Positions 1 through 8,447 of a stretch of DNA of 42,012 nucleotides are shown here, one piece after another. Origin of the DNA: Pseudomonadota bacterium (GTDB taxonomy: Bacteria; Pseudomonadota; Gammaproteobacteria; Burkholderiales; Burkholderiaceae_C). The stretch lies in the NCBI GenBank assembly GCA_021808405.1, contig JAKBBQ010000001.1, forward strand, positions 7,224 to 49,235. Reading direction: 5' to 3'. Both the position numbers and the translations under genes were made by a program. The notes under the pieces were generated by a model. That model was given only the letters and a program-made list of their open reading frames with translations. It was not told the origin of the DNA and did not search any database. Each line of letters opens with the position of its first letter. Position 1 is the stretch's first letter.

Positions 1-1401
1 CAGTTGGCGCGCTCGCGTCGCGCGCAGCAGCGGGCCTGGCCGCTGCCCCGGCGCGACGCCGGGCTGGTGCAGCGACTGCAGCAAGCGCTGCCCTTCGCCC
101 TCACCGCGGACCAGCTCGGTTGCGTGGCCGAGATCGCCGCCGACCTGCAGCGCGAGCAGCCGATGCATCGCCTGCTGCAGGGCGACGTCGGCAGCGGCAA
201 GACGGTGGTGGCGGCGCTGGCCGCGGCGCAGGCGATCGACTGCGGAATGCAGTGCGCGCTGATGGCCCCGACCGACATCCTGGCCGCGCAGCACCTGCAG
301 CGCCTGGCCGGCTGGCTGCAGCCGCTGGGGGTCGAGGTGGCCTGGCTGCGCGGCGGGCAGCCGCGCGCCGAGCGAGAGGCGGCGCTGGCGCGCGCCGCCA
401 GCGGCGAGGCCGCGCTGGTCGTCGGCACGCATGCGGTGATCCAGGACAAGGTGCGGTTCGCTCGCCTGGCGCTGGCGGTGGTCGACGAACAGCACCGCTT
501 CGGCGTCGCCCAGAGGCTGAGCTTGCGCGCCAAGGGTGCCGGCGAGCAGCGCCAGCCGCACCTGCTGATGATGACCGCGACGCCGATTCCCCGCACGCTG
601 GCGATGGCCGTGTTCGGCGACCTGGACATTTCGACCATCGCCCACGCCCCGCCGGGCCGCCAGCCGGTGCGCACCCGGGTGTTCTCGGAACAGCGGCGCG
701 ACCAGGTCATGCGGCGGGTGCGCGAACTGGTGCTCGCGGGTCGCCAGGCGTACTGGGTGTGTCCGTTGATCGAGCCCGCCGCGGACGCTCCCGCGGGCGG
801 CGGCGCGCAGGAGTTGCGCGACGCGCTGGCCACCCACGCCGAGTTGCAGGCGCTGTTGGGCGAACGCGCCGAGCTGGTGGGCCTGCTGCACGGGCGCATG
901 CCGGCGGCACGCAAGGCGCAGGTGATGGCCGACTTCGCCGCCGCGCGCGTGCGGCTGCTGGTGGCCACCACGGTCATCGAGGTCGGGGTCGACGTGCCGG
1001 CGGCCAGCCTGATGGTCATCGAGCACGCCGAGCGCTTCGGCCTTTCGCAGTTGCACCAGTTGCGCGGCCGCGTCGGCCGCGGCAGCCAGGCCGCGCAATG
1101 CCTGCTGCTGTTCTCCGAGCCCCTGTCGGCGACCGCCCGGGCGCGGCTGCAGGCCCTGCACCAGAGCAGCGACGGTTTCGTGCTGGCGCAGAAGGACCTG
1201 GAGCTGCGTGGCCCGGGGGAGCTGCTGGGGCAGCGCCAATCGGGCCTGCAGGGCCTGCGCCACGCCGACCTGCGCGAGGACCAGGACCTGCTCGAGGCGG
1301 CGCGCGAGGCCGCGCAGGTGCTGCTGCGCCAGCACCCGCAGGCGGCACGCGAGCATCTGCAGCGCTGGCTGGGCGGCGGCAGCGACTGGCTGTCGGCTTG
1401 A
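1..1401 (+). CDS. recG: ATP-dependent DNA helicase RecG, 3' portion (5' end outside window)
   Basis: Walker A 'LLQGDVGSGKTVVA', 'DEQHRFGVAQR', 'MMTATPIPRTLAM', 'QLHQLRGRVGRG' and C-terminal 'LRGPGELLGQRQSG' typical of RecG. The frame is open to the window edge. Confidence 0.96.
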   Translation, partial: QLARSRRAQQRAWPLPRRDAGLVQRLQQALPFALTADQLGCVAEIAADLQREQPMHRLLQGDVGSGKTVVAALAAAQAIDCGMQCALMAPTDILAAQHLQRLAGWLQPLGVEVAWLRGGQPRAEREAALARAASGEAALVVGTHAVIQDKVRFARLALAVVDEQHRFGVAQRLSLRAKGAGEQRQPHLLMMTATPIPRTLAMAVFGDLDISTIAHAPPGRQPVRTRVFSEQRRDQVMRRVRELVLAGRQAYWVCPLIEPAADAPAGGGAQELRDALATHAELQALLGERAELVGLLHGRMPAARKAQVMADFAAARVRLLVATTVIEVGVDVPAASLMVIEHAERFGLSQLHQLRGRVGRGSQAAQCLLLFSEPLSATARARLQALHQSSDGFVLAQKDLELRGPGELLGQRQSGLQGLRHADLREDQDLLEAAREAAQVLLRQHPQAAREHLQRWLGGGSDWLSA

Positions 1402-1462
1402 TCCCGCGAGTCGGGTCCATAGCTTTTGAGCATATCGCTCTTGATGTGCTTTAATGTTGGCT

Positions 1463-2455
1463 ATGACATTGACCGAACTGCGATACATCGTCGCCGTCGC
1501 CCGCGAGCGTCATTTCGGCCGCGCCGCCGAGGCCTGCTTCGTCAGCCAGCCGACCCTGTCGGTGGCGATCAAGAAGCTCGAGGAAGAACTCGACCTGAAG
1601 ATCTTCGAGCGTGGGGGCAGCGAAATCACCATCACCCCGATCGGGGCCGAGATCATCGAACAGGCGCAGCGCGTGCTGGAACAGTCTTCGGCGATCCGTG
1701 AAATCGCCCGCCGCGGCAAGGATCCGCTGGCCGGGCCGTTGCGCGTGGGGGTGATCTACACCATCGCTCCGTACCTGCTGCCCCCGCTGGTGCACAAGGT
1801 CATCGAACTGACTCCGCAGATGCCGCTGCTGCTGCAGGAGCAACTCACCGTGAAGCTGCTGGAAATGCTGCGCAACGGCGAACTCGACGTCGCGGTGCTG
1901 GCCGAGCCCTTCCCCGAGCACGGCCTGGCCACCGCCGCGCTGTACGACGAGCCCTTCGTGGTCGCGGTGCCCAGGGGCCATCGGCTCGCTCGAGGCGAGC
2001 CCGTGCATACCGAGCAGATTCGCGACGAGACCATGCTGCTGCTCGGCACCGGCCATTGCTTTCGCGACCATGTGCTCGAGGTGTGCCCGGAGTTCGCCAG
2101 GTTCTCTCCCGGATCCGAAGGCATCCGCAAGAGCTTCGAGGGTTCGTCTCTGGAGACCATCAAGCATATGGTCGCTTCCGGGATGGGCATCACCATCCTG
2201 CCGACGATGTCGGCGCAGATCGGCCCGGGCGCGACTGGCGGGGGGCCGATCTGCTACGTGCCGTTCAGCGATCCGGTGCCATCGCGCAGGGTGGTGCTGG
2301 CCTGGCGCAAGACCTTCACCCGCACCGCGGCGGTGCAGGCGCTGCGGCGCGCGGTGCTGGAATGCGAGTTGCCCGGAGTGGTCAAGCAGGACGTCGCGCC
2401 GGCGCGAGCCGCGCTGCAACAGGCGTTGCCCGACAAGGCCTCGGCTGCGGCCTGA
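1463..2455 (+). CDS. oxyR: LysR-type hydrogen peroxide-responsive regulator OxyR
   Basis: LysR HTH 'MTLTELRYIVAVARERHFGRAAEACFVSQPTLSVAIKKLEEELDLKIFER'. Redox pair context 'GTGHCFRDHVLEVCPEF', with Cys residues 9 apart as in OxyR. Adjacent to recG. Alternative start at 1454. Confidence 0.92.
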   Translation: MTLTELRYIVAVARERHFGRAAEACFVSQPTLSVAIKKLEEELDLKIFERGGSEITITPIGAEIIEQAQRVLEQSSAIREIARRGKDPLAGPLRVGVIYTIAPYLLPPLVHKVIELTPQMPLLLQEQLTVKLLEMLRNGELDVAVLAEPFPEHGLATAALYDEPFVVAVPRGHRLARGEPVHTEQIRDETMLLLGTGHCFRDHVLEVCPEFARFSPGSEGIRKSFEGSSLETIKHMVASGMGITILPTMSAQIGPGATGGGPICYVPFSDPVPSRRVVLAWRKTFTRTAAVQALRRAVLECELPGVVKQDVAPARAALQQALPDKASAAA

Positions 2456-2461
2456 GTCGGC

Positions 2462-2491
2462 TCGGCGGGGCGGCCAGCACGGCTCCGCCGA
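2462..2491. terminator. Candidate stem-loop between convergent oxyR and lrp-like genes
   Basis: Inverted repeat TCGGCGG ... CCGCCGA located between the convergent stop codons. Confidence 0.4.
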
Positions 2492-2516
2492 CGCTCGCCG
2501 CCGACCGTGGCCCGGC

Positions 2517-2993
2517 TTATTCCACCTGCAGCGCCTGCGTGCTCTTGACTTCCTCCATAACCACGTAGCTGCGGGTTTCACGTACGCCGGGCAGCGCCTG
2601 CAGGACCTTGTGGAGGAATTCCCGGTAGGCATCCATGTCGCTGACGCGGGTCTTCAGCAGATAATCGAAATCCCCGGCGATCAGGTAACACTCGAGGATT
2701 TCCGGTCGTTCGCGCGCCGCTTCCTTGAAGCGCTCGAATACGTCGGGGCTGCTGCGCTCGAGCATCACCTCGATGCACACCAGCAGCGACGCGCCGAGCT
2801 TGTGCGGGTTCAGGCGCGCCTCGTAGCCGAGGATGAACTGCTCGCGGACCAGCCGCCGCACGCGCTCGAGTACCGCGGTCGGCGACAGATGCACCGCCTG
2901 CGCCAGCGCGAGGTTGGACATGCGGCCATCGCCTTGCAGCAAGGCGAGAATGCGCCGATCGACGCGATCGAGGGCGCTGGCGGCATCTTTCAT
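2517..2993 (-). CDS. Lrp/AsnC family transcriptional regulator
   Basis: 'LDRVDRRILALLQGDGRMSNLALAQAVHLSPTAVLERVRRL' N-terminal HTH and C-terminal RAM-like 'ECYLIAGDFDYLLKTRVSDMDAYREF'. Start ATG (cat at 2991-2993). Confidence 0.93.
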   Translation of the reverse strand: MKDAASALDRVDRRILALLQGDGRMSNLALAQAVHLSPTAVLERVRRLVREQFILGYEARLNPHKLGASLLVCIEVMLERSSPDVFERFKEAARERPEILECYLIAGDFDYLLKTRVSDMDAYREFLHKVLQALPGVRETRSYVVMEEVKSTQALQVE

Positions 2994-3279
2994 GGTTTGC
3001 AACCTCCGGAAGTCGGGTTGAGCAGCTAAGGGTGGCGGGGCCGTCCGTGCGGCCAAGAGTCCATTGTCGCTGATTGCGACAGGTGATGACACATTAGTCC
3101 AGCATGATGTGGGCCCTTCCCGCGTGGAGTCTTGCCTCGGCGCAACGTTATCAGTAGAAACCCTGATGTCGCGGACATGCGCTGTTACGGCAAATGTACA
3201 GTGCCCGCGATTCGGTGGACTTTCCTTGCGGCAGGCCCGTGGCAGCCCGCTGCGCGCTGCTTGCGGCGATAATCGCGGC

Positions 3280-4116
3280 ATGAAAGACTTGGTCATCGCA
3301 TTCATCGGCGGCGGCAATATGGCCGGCGCGATCATCGGGGGTTTGCGCAACGCGGGTTTCGACTCCCGGCAGCTGCGGGTGGTCGAGCCGGTCGCAGCGC
3401 AACGCGAGCGGCTGCGCGAGCAGTACGGCGTGCTCGCCAGCGAAGCACCCGATGGCGCGCTGGCGGCCGCCGCGGTCGTCGTCTGGGCGGTCAAGCCGCA
3501 GCACTTCCGAGGCGCAGCGCAGGCCTTGCGCGAGCATGCCGCGGCGGCAGCGGGCGCGCTGCACCTGAGCATCATGGCCGGTGTGCGCTGCGCCAGCATC
3601 GCCCGTCTCAGCGGCGCGGCCCGGGTGGTGCGGGCGATGCCCAACACCCCGGCGCTGATCGGCCGCGGCGTTGCGGGCCTGTACGCCAACGCGGCGTGCG
3701 GACAGGCCGAGCGGGATCGCGCCGAACTCGTGTTGTCGGCCACGGGCAGCCTGGTCTGGGTGGAGCAGGAGGCCGCGCTCGACGCGGTGACCGCGCTGTC
3801 GGGCTCGGGGCCGGCGTATGTGTTCTACCTGCTGGAGGCCCTGACCGCCGGCGGGGTCGGCCTGGGGTTGCCCGAGGCCACGGCCAGGCAACTCGCGCTG
3901 GGCACGGTGGCCGGCGCGGCTGCGCTGGCCGAGGGCTCGCCGCTCAGTGCTGCGCAGCTGCGCGAGCAGGTGACGAGCAAGGGAGGCACCACCGCCGCGG
4001 CATTGGACGTGCTGCGCGCGCGCGACGTGGCCGGCGCCTTCGATGCCGCGCTGCAGGCGGCGGCGCGGCGCGCGGCCGAGCTCGCCGATGCGCTGGAGCG
4101 GGAGGGCTCGACCTGA
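3280..4116 (+). CDS. proC: Pyrroline-5-carboxylate reductase
   Basis: 'IAFIGGGNMAGAIIGGL' Rossmann motif, 'VRAMPNTPALIGRGV', 'ALSGSGPAYVFYLLEAL', 'REQVTSKGGTTAAAL' ProC signatures. Confidence 0.96.
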   Translation: MKDLVIAFIGGGNMAGAIIGGLRNAGFDSRQLRVVEPVAAQRERLREQYGVLASEAPDGALAAAAVVVWAVKPQHFRGAAQALREHAAAAAGALHLSIMAGVRCASIARLSGAARVVRAMPNTPALIGRGVAGLYANAACGQAERDRAELVLSATGSLVWVEQEAALDAVTALSGSGPAYVFYLLEALTAGGVGLGLPEATARQLALGTVAGAAALAEGSPLSAAQLREQVTSKGGTTAAALDVLRARDVAGAFDAALQAAARRAAELADALEREGST

Positions 4117-4238
4117 GCCCGGGGGCCGGCCAGCGCGCGATCCCGCGCCCACCCTTCGGGCGCCTTGCAGCTCATCGCGCAGCGCCTGCGCGCGACCCCC
4201 TCCGGTATTTCAACGGCCTGCTAGGATGTCGGGCTCCC

Positions 4239-4329
4239 GGAGAGATGGATGAGCGGTTTAAGTCGCACGCCTGGAAAGCGTGTAAGGGTGAATAGCCCTT
4301 CGGGGGTTCGAATCCCCCTCTCTCCGCCA
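4239..4329 (+). tRNA. tRNA-Ser (anticodon GGA), with encoded CCA
   Basis: Acceptor GGAGAGA/TCTCTCC, anticodon stem-loop CACGC-CTGGAAA-GCGTG, long variable arm AGGGTGAATAGCCCTT, T-arm GGGGGTTCGAATCCCCC, discriminator G then CCA. Confidence 0.96.
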
Positions 4330-4669
4330 CCCACGGCTTACGACCGTGGCCTGCCAGCGCCTAGGATGGAACGGGCCGCCCGCGCGGTGGCTGCGCCGCC
4401 GCCGAACGTGGCGATGCGGGACATGGCCAGGCGCCTGGAGGTCAGCGAGCGGCATCCGACGCGTGTGTTTCGCGCGGCGCGGGGTGCGACGCCCCAGCCT
4501 TCGCCCGTGCCGCGCGCCGGGGAACTGCGAGCTGGGCGCGGATCGCGCCGGTGTCGCTGCTGTAAGGCAGGCGGTGCATCGCCGCCGCCGCCCCGGCGTC
4601 CGCGGTCCGCCGGCGTGCTACTCTTTTCGGCTTCGCCCGCCGGCGCCCGCCGCGCCAACACACCGAACC

Positions 4670-5524
4670 ATGCACTTCCTCGCCCTCGCCGTGGCCTTCA
4701 GCGTCGCCGTGTCGCTGTGGCTGAAGCAGGCGCCGGCCTGGCGCCTCGATCTGACGCAGATGGTGCTGTGGAACTACGCGGCCGCCAGCGTGCTGTGCCT
4801 GCTGCTGTTGCATCCGCACCTCGACCACCGCACGCTGGCCTCGCTGCCCTGGGGCCTCGTGCTGGCGCTGGGCCTGGTGCTGCCGGGGCTGTTCGTGATC
4901 ATGGGGCGCGCGGTGCAGACCGCGGGCATCGTGCGCGCCGACATCGCGCAGCGCCTGTCGCTGATCCTGTCGCTGGTCGCCGCCTTCACGCTGTTCGGCC
5001 AGGCGGTCGGCGCCTGGCAGCTGGCCGCGTTGGCTCTGGGCTTGCTGGCCATGCTCGCGATGCTGGCGCGCTCCTCGGGGCAGGCACGCCAGTCCGGCGC
5101 GGCACTGTGGCTGCTCGCCGTGTGGGCCGGCTACGCGCTGGTGGACATCCTGCTCAAGCTGCTTGCGTTGCGGGGTGCCGATTTCGGTGCCGTGCTGCAG
5201 AGCAGCTTCGTGCTGGCCTTCGGCTGCATGCTGGCGGCGCAGCTGGTGCGCGCCGCGCGCGGCAGGCGCCCGGACCTGCGCAGCCTGGGCGGCGGGGTGG
5301 TGCTGGGCCTGTTGAATTTCGCCAACATCGACTTGTACATACGCGCCCACCAGAGCCTGAGCCACAACCCCGCGGTGGTGTTCGCCGGGATGAACCTGGG
5401 GGTCGTCGCGCTCAGCACCCTGCTCGGCATGGCCTGGCTGCGCGAGCCGACCAGCCGGGTCAACCGCGCCGGCGTGGTGCTGGCCGGGCTGGCGATCGTC
5501 GCGCTGACCCGCGCCGCGGCCTGA
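4670..5524 (+). CDS. EamA/DMT-superfamily membrane transporter
   Basis: About ten hydrophobic segments with DMT-like features ('LRGADFGAVLQSSFVLAFGCMLAAQLVRA', 'VVLGLLNFANIDLYIRAHQSL'). Confidence 0.75.
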   Translation: MHFLALAVAFSVAVSLWLKQAPAWRLDLTQMVLWNYAAASVLCLLLLHPHLDHRTLASLPWGLVLALGLVLPGLFVIMGRAVQTAGIVRADIAQRLSLILSLVAAFTLFGQAVGAWQLAALALGLLAMLAMLARSSGQARQSGAALWLLAVWAGYALVDILLKLLALRGADFGAVLQSSFVLAFGCMLAAQLVRAARGRRPDLRSLGGGVVLGLLNFANIDLYIRAHQSLSHNPAVVFAGMNLGVVALSTLLGMAWLREPTSRVNRAGVVLAGLAIVALTRAAA

Positions 5525-5552
5525 GGCGCGGCACTCGACCGCTTGCGCCGTG

Positions 5553-6260
5553 TCAGCCCGCGGCCGCGGGCTCGGCCAGCGGGTGGCCCAGATAGGTCAC
5601 CGGGCCGGTGGGTTGGCCGGTCGGCGAGCCGCCGGCCGGCTCGACGCTGATCGCGAAGCCGCGCGCGGTCCGCGCCGCGGCGAGCAGTGCCGGCGGCATC
5701 GCCACGCGCTGGCTGCCGTGCAGGCGAACCAGCCCCGCGGCCAGCGGCTTGCCCTGGCGCGGCAGCACCCACAGTTCGAAGGATCTGCCGGCCGGCGTCG
5801 GCTGGTCGCCGACCGCGGTGAGCACCGCCTGCGGGCCGCGCAACTGCAGCACCGCGGCGTGCCCGGGCGGGCCGGCGAGCACCGCGACCCTGAGCGGCGC
5901 CTGCGCCGGGCGCTGCAGCAGCAACGCCACCACCGCGGCCAGCGCCAGGGCCGACAGCCCGCCGAGCGCCAGCGCCAGGTGCCGCCAGATGCGCGGCACC
6001 CAGCCGGAAGCGGCCGTCGCGCCGCCCGGCTGCGACTGCGGTCCCAGCCGTCGCTGCACGGCCGGCCACACCGCCTCGGGCGTGTGCTCGGGAAGCAGGG
6101 CGCCGTCCAGGCGCTCGCGCCAGCGCTGCAGCGCCTGCGCGGCCAGCGGCTCGCTTTGCGCCAGCGTCTCGAAACGGCGGCGCGCCGCGCTGCCCATGCC
6201 GCCGCTGAGGTAGTCGGCGGCCAGCCGGTCGAGCAGGTCGGGGCGTTCGCGCCAGTCCAT
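5553..6260 (-). CDS. Anti-sigma factor, RskA/anti-sigma-K-like, single TM
   Basis: 'LAADYLSGGMGSAARRRFETL' zinc-finger-like N-term, TM segment 'LALALGGLSALALAAVVALLL', C-terminal 'FAISVEPAGGSPTGQPTGPVTYLG'. ATGA overlap with the upstream ECF sigma gene. Confidence 0.88.
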   Translation of the reverse strand: MDWRERPDLLDRLAADYLSGGMGSAARRRFETLAQSEPLAAQALQRWRERLDGALLPEHTPEAVWPAVQRRLGPQSQPGGATAASGWVPRIWRHLALALGGLSALALAAVVALLLQRPAQAPLRVAVLAGPPGHAAVLQLRGPQAVLTAVGDQPTPAGRSFELWVLPRQGKPLAAGLVRLHGSQRVAMPPALLAAARTARGFAISVEPAGGSPTGQPTGPVTYLGHPLAEPAAAG

Positions 6261-6811
6261 CACGCGGCTCCCGCCAGGCATTCGCGCAAGGCCAGTACCG
6301 AGCGGCGGATGAGGGTCTTGACCGTGCCCAGCGCCAGGCCGCGCCGCGCCGACAGTTCCGCATGGCTCAGGCCCAGGATGTAGGAGTCGCTCAGCAGCTC
6401 ACGCTGGCGCGGCTGCAGTTGGTCGAAGCACTGCTGCAGCCGGCGCTGCGACAGGCTGGCCTGCAAGCGCTGTTCGGGGCCGGGCGCCGAGTCGTGCGGC
6501 TGCGCCTGCTCGGGCAACTGATCGAGGCTCTCGGCGGGGTCGCGTCGGCTGGCGCGTATGCGGTCCAGGCAGGTGTTGCGCACCACCGCGGCCAGCCAGG
6601 CCTCCGCCGCGCCCAGCGCCGGACGGTAGCGCCGGGCCTGGTGCCAGACCTTCACGTAGGCGTCCTGCATCGCGTCCTCGGCCTGCGCGGGGTCGCGCAA
6701 CAGGCGCAGGCAGATCGCCCAGGCGCGGCGCCGCGTCGCCTCGTACAGCTGGGCGAAGGCGTCGCGGTCGCCGAGGGCGCTGAAGGCCAGCAGTCGTTGC
6801 AGGTCGGGCAT
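6260..6811 (-). CDS. ECF RNA polymerase sigma factor
   Basis: Region 2 'LYEATRRRAWAICLRLLRDPAQAEDAMQDAYVKVW', region 4 'LSDSYILGLSHAELSARRGLALGTVKTLIRRSVLALRECL'. Confidence 0.93.
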   Translation of the reverse strand: MPDLQRLLAFSALGDRDAFAQLYEATRRRAWAICLRLLRDPAQAEDAMQDAYVKVWHQARRYRPALGAAEAWLAAVVRNTCLDRIRASRRDPAESLDQLPEQAQPHDSAPGPEQRLQASLSQRRLQQCFDQLQPRQRELLSDSYILGLSHAELSARRGLALGTVKTLIRRSVLALRECLAGAA

Positions 6812-6867
6812 GCGAGGGTCGGTGCACTGCGGCGGCCCCCGCATTGTGCCCCAGGATCCGGCGCGCT

Positions 6868-7458
6868 TCAGGCGATGAACGCCGCCGGCACCGGATCCTG
6901 GCCGAGCGCCTGCAGCAGGATCGCCCAGTGCATGGTCTCGTCGCCCAGGATGCTGGCGGCGGCCTTGGCCAGTTGCGGCATCGCGAAACGACCGACCGTG
7001 CCCAGGTAGGCACTGGCGGCGCCCTTTTCCAGCCCCGCGGCGAATTCCAGCACGTCGGCCTGGTTCTTCAGTCGATCGGTGGGAAAGCCGTAGTCGGCAG
7101 GCTTGCGCGGCTCGACCGCCGTGCCTCCGAGGCGCCGGATGGTCGTCTCCAGCACCCCGGCGTGGGCCTTGTGCTGGCCCTGGAACGACACGGCCAGCGC
7201 CAGCACCGGCTTTTGCAGCAGCCCCGACTCGGCACCGACCTGGTAGGCGGCGATCGCCTGGTACTCCAGCCCGAGCGCGGTGTTGAGCATCTGCAGGTCG
7301 CCGGCGGCCGCGGCCGGTGCCGCCAGCGCGCGGCCGGGCAGCGCCAGCGTGGACGCGGCGCCGAGGCCGGCGACGAAAAGTCCGCTGCGCTTGCACCATT
7401 CGCGCCGGGCGGGAACGCAAGCCTGATCTTGTTGCATGCCTTGCATGGTCATCTCCAT
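6868..7458 (-). CDS. Ferritin-like domain protein, probably exported
   Basis: N-terminal Tat-like leader 'RREWCKRSGLFVAGLGAASTLALPGRALA', ferritin-like helices 'LEYQAIAAYQVG' and 'QGQHKAHAGVLETTIRRLGG'. Confidence 0.82.
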   Translation of the reverse strand: MEMTMQGMQQDQACVPARREWCKRSGLFVAGLGAASTLALPGRALAAPAAAAGDLQMLNTALGLEYQAIAAYQVGAESGLLQKPVLALAVSFQGQHKAHAGVLETTIRRLGGTAVEPRKPADYGFPTDRLKNQADVLEFAAGLEKGAASAYLGTVGRFAMPQLAKAAASILGDETMHWAILLQALGQDPVPAAFIA

Positions 7459-7590
7459 GGTTCGCTTGGATGGATGGAAGCGGCAGGGGGCGCGTCGCCG
7501 CGCCGGGCCCTGCCTGCCACTCTCTACGTCGCAGCCAGCGAAATGGATTCAACCCGCGGATGCAACCCGCGTCGACCGTGTCGCGACGAC

Positions 7591-8298
7591 CTACTGCGCG
7601 GGCAGGTCGAACACCAGCACCTCGGCGTCCGCCGCGTGGTCCAGTCGCAGTGCGGGCGCGTTGCGCAGCTTGAGCGCGTCGCCGCCTTGCAGCTCGACTC
7701 CATTGGCATGCAGGCTGCCGCGCACCACGTGCACGTAGGCCAGCCGGCCCGGCGCCAGAGCAAGCTCGCAGTCCTCGCCGGCGTCGAACAGCCCGGCGTA
7801 CACACTGGCGTCCTGCTGCATCGACAGCGCCCCGTCGTGCCCCTGGCCGTCGACGATCCGGCACAGCCTGGCACGCCGCTGCTGCGGCGTGAAATGCCGC
7901 TGCTCGTAGCCGGGCGCCCCGCCGGGGCTGGTGGGCTTGATCCAGATCTGCAGGAAGTGCACCGGGTGCTCGCTCGAGGGGTTGTACTCGCTATGCAGCA
8001 CCCCGCTGCCCGCGCTCATGCGCTGTACGTCGCCTGCGCGCAACGTCGAACCGTTGCCCAGCGAGTCCTTGTGGGCCAGCTCGCCGCTGAGCACGTAGCT
8101 GATGATTTCCATGTCGCGGTGGCCATGTTCGCCAAAGCCGGTTCCCGGCTGCACGCGATCCTCGTTGATCACCCGCAGCGGCCCGAATTCGATGTGGCGC
8201 GGGTCGTAGTACGACGCGAAACTGAAGCTGTGGTAGGAGTCCAGCCAGCCATGGCTGGCATGGCCTCGCTCGACTGAGCGTCGAATTTCCTGCTGCAC
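7591..8298 (-). CDS. Pirin family protein (bicupin)
   Basis: 'SVERGHASHGWLDSYHSFSFASYYDPRHIEFGPLRVINEDRVQPGTGFGEHGHRDMEIISYVLSGELAHKDSLGN' is a canonical pirin N-domain. Probable GTG start (cac 8296-8298). Confidence 0.93.
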   Translation of the reverse strand: MQQEIRRSVERGHASHGWLDSYHSFSFASYYDPRHIEFGPLRVINEDRVQPGTGFGEHGHRDMEIISYVLSGELAHKDSLGNGSTLRAGDVQRMSAGSGVLHSEYNPSSEHPVHFLQIWIKPTSPGGAPGYEQRHFTPQQRRARLCRIVDGQGHDGALSMQQDASVYAGLFDAGEDCELALAPGRLAYVHVVRGSLHANGVELQGGDALKLRNAPALRLDHAADAEVLVFDLPAQ

Positions 8299-8447
8299 GA
8301 TGTCGCTCTCCCTGTGAGATGGTTGGCGAGGTGTCGGTCGGGTCGGGCAGCCTCGGCTCCAAACCCCGATCGGCCAACTGAACCATAATTCCCAGATAAC
8401 AAGCAATGCCTTTCGGCCTTTCGGGCTGAACCGGAGACCAGTCTGCC

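Noticed and set aside
4239-4329. tRNA-Ser as an integration site for a genomic island
   Set aside because: No integrase, no partial tRNA duplicate and no mobile-element genes were seen downstream.
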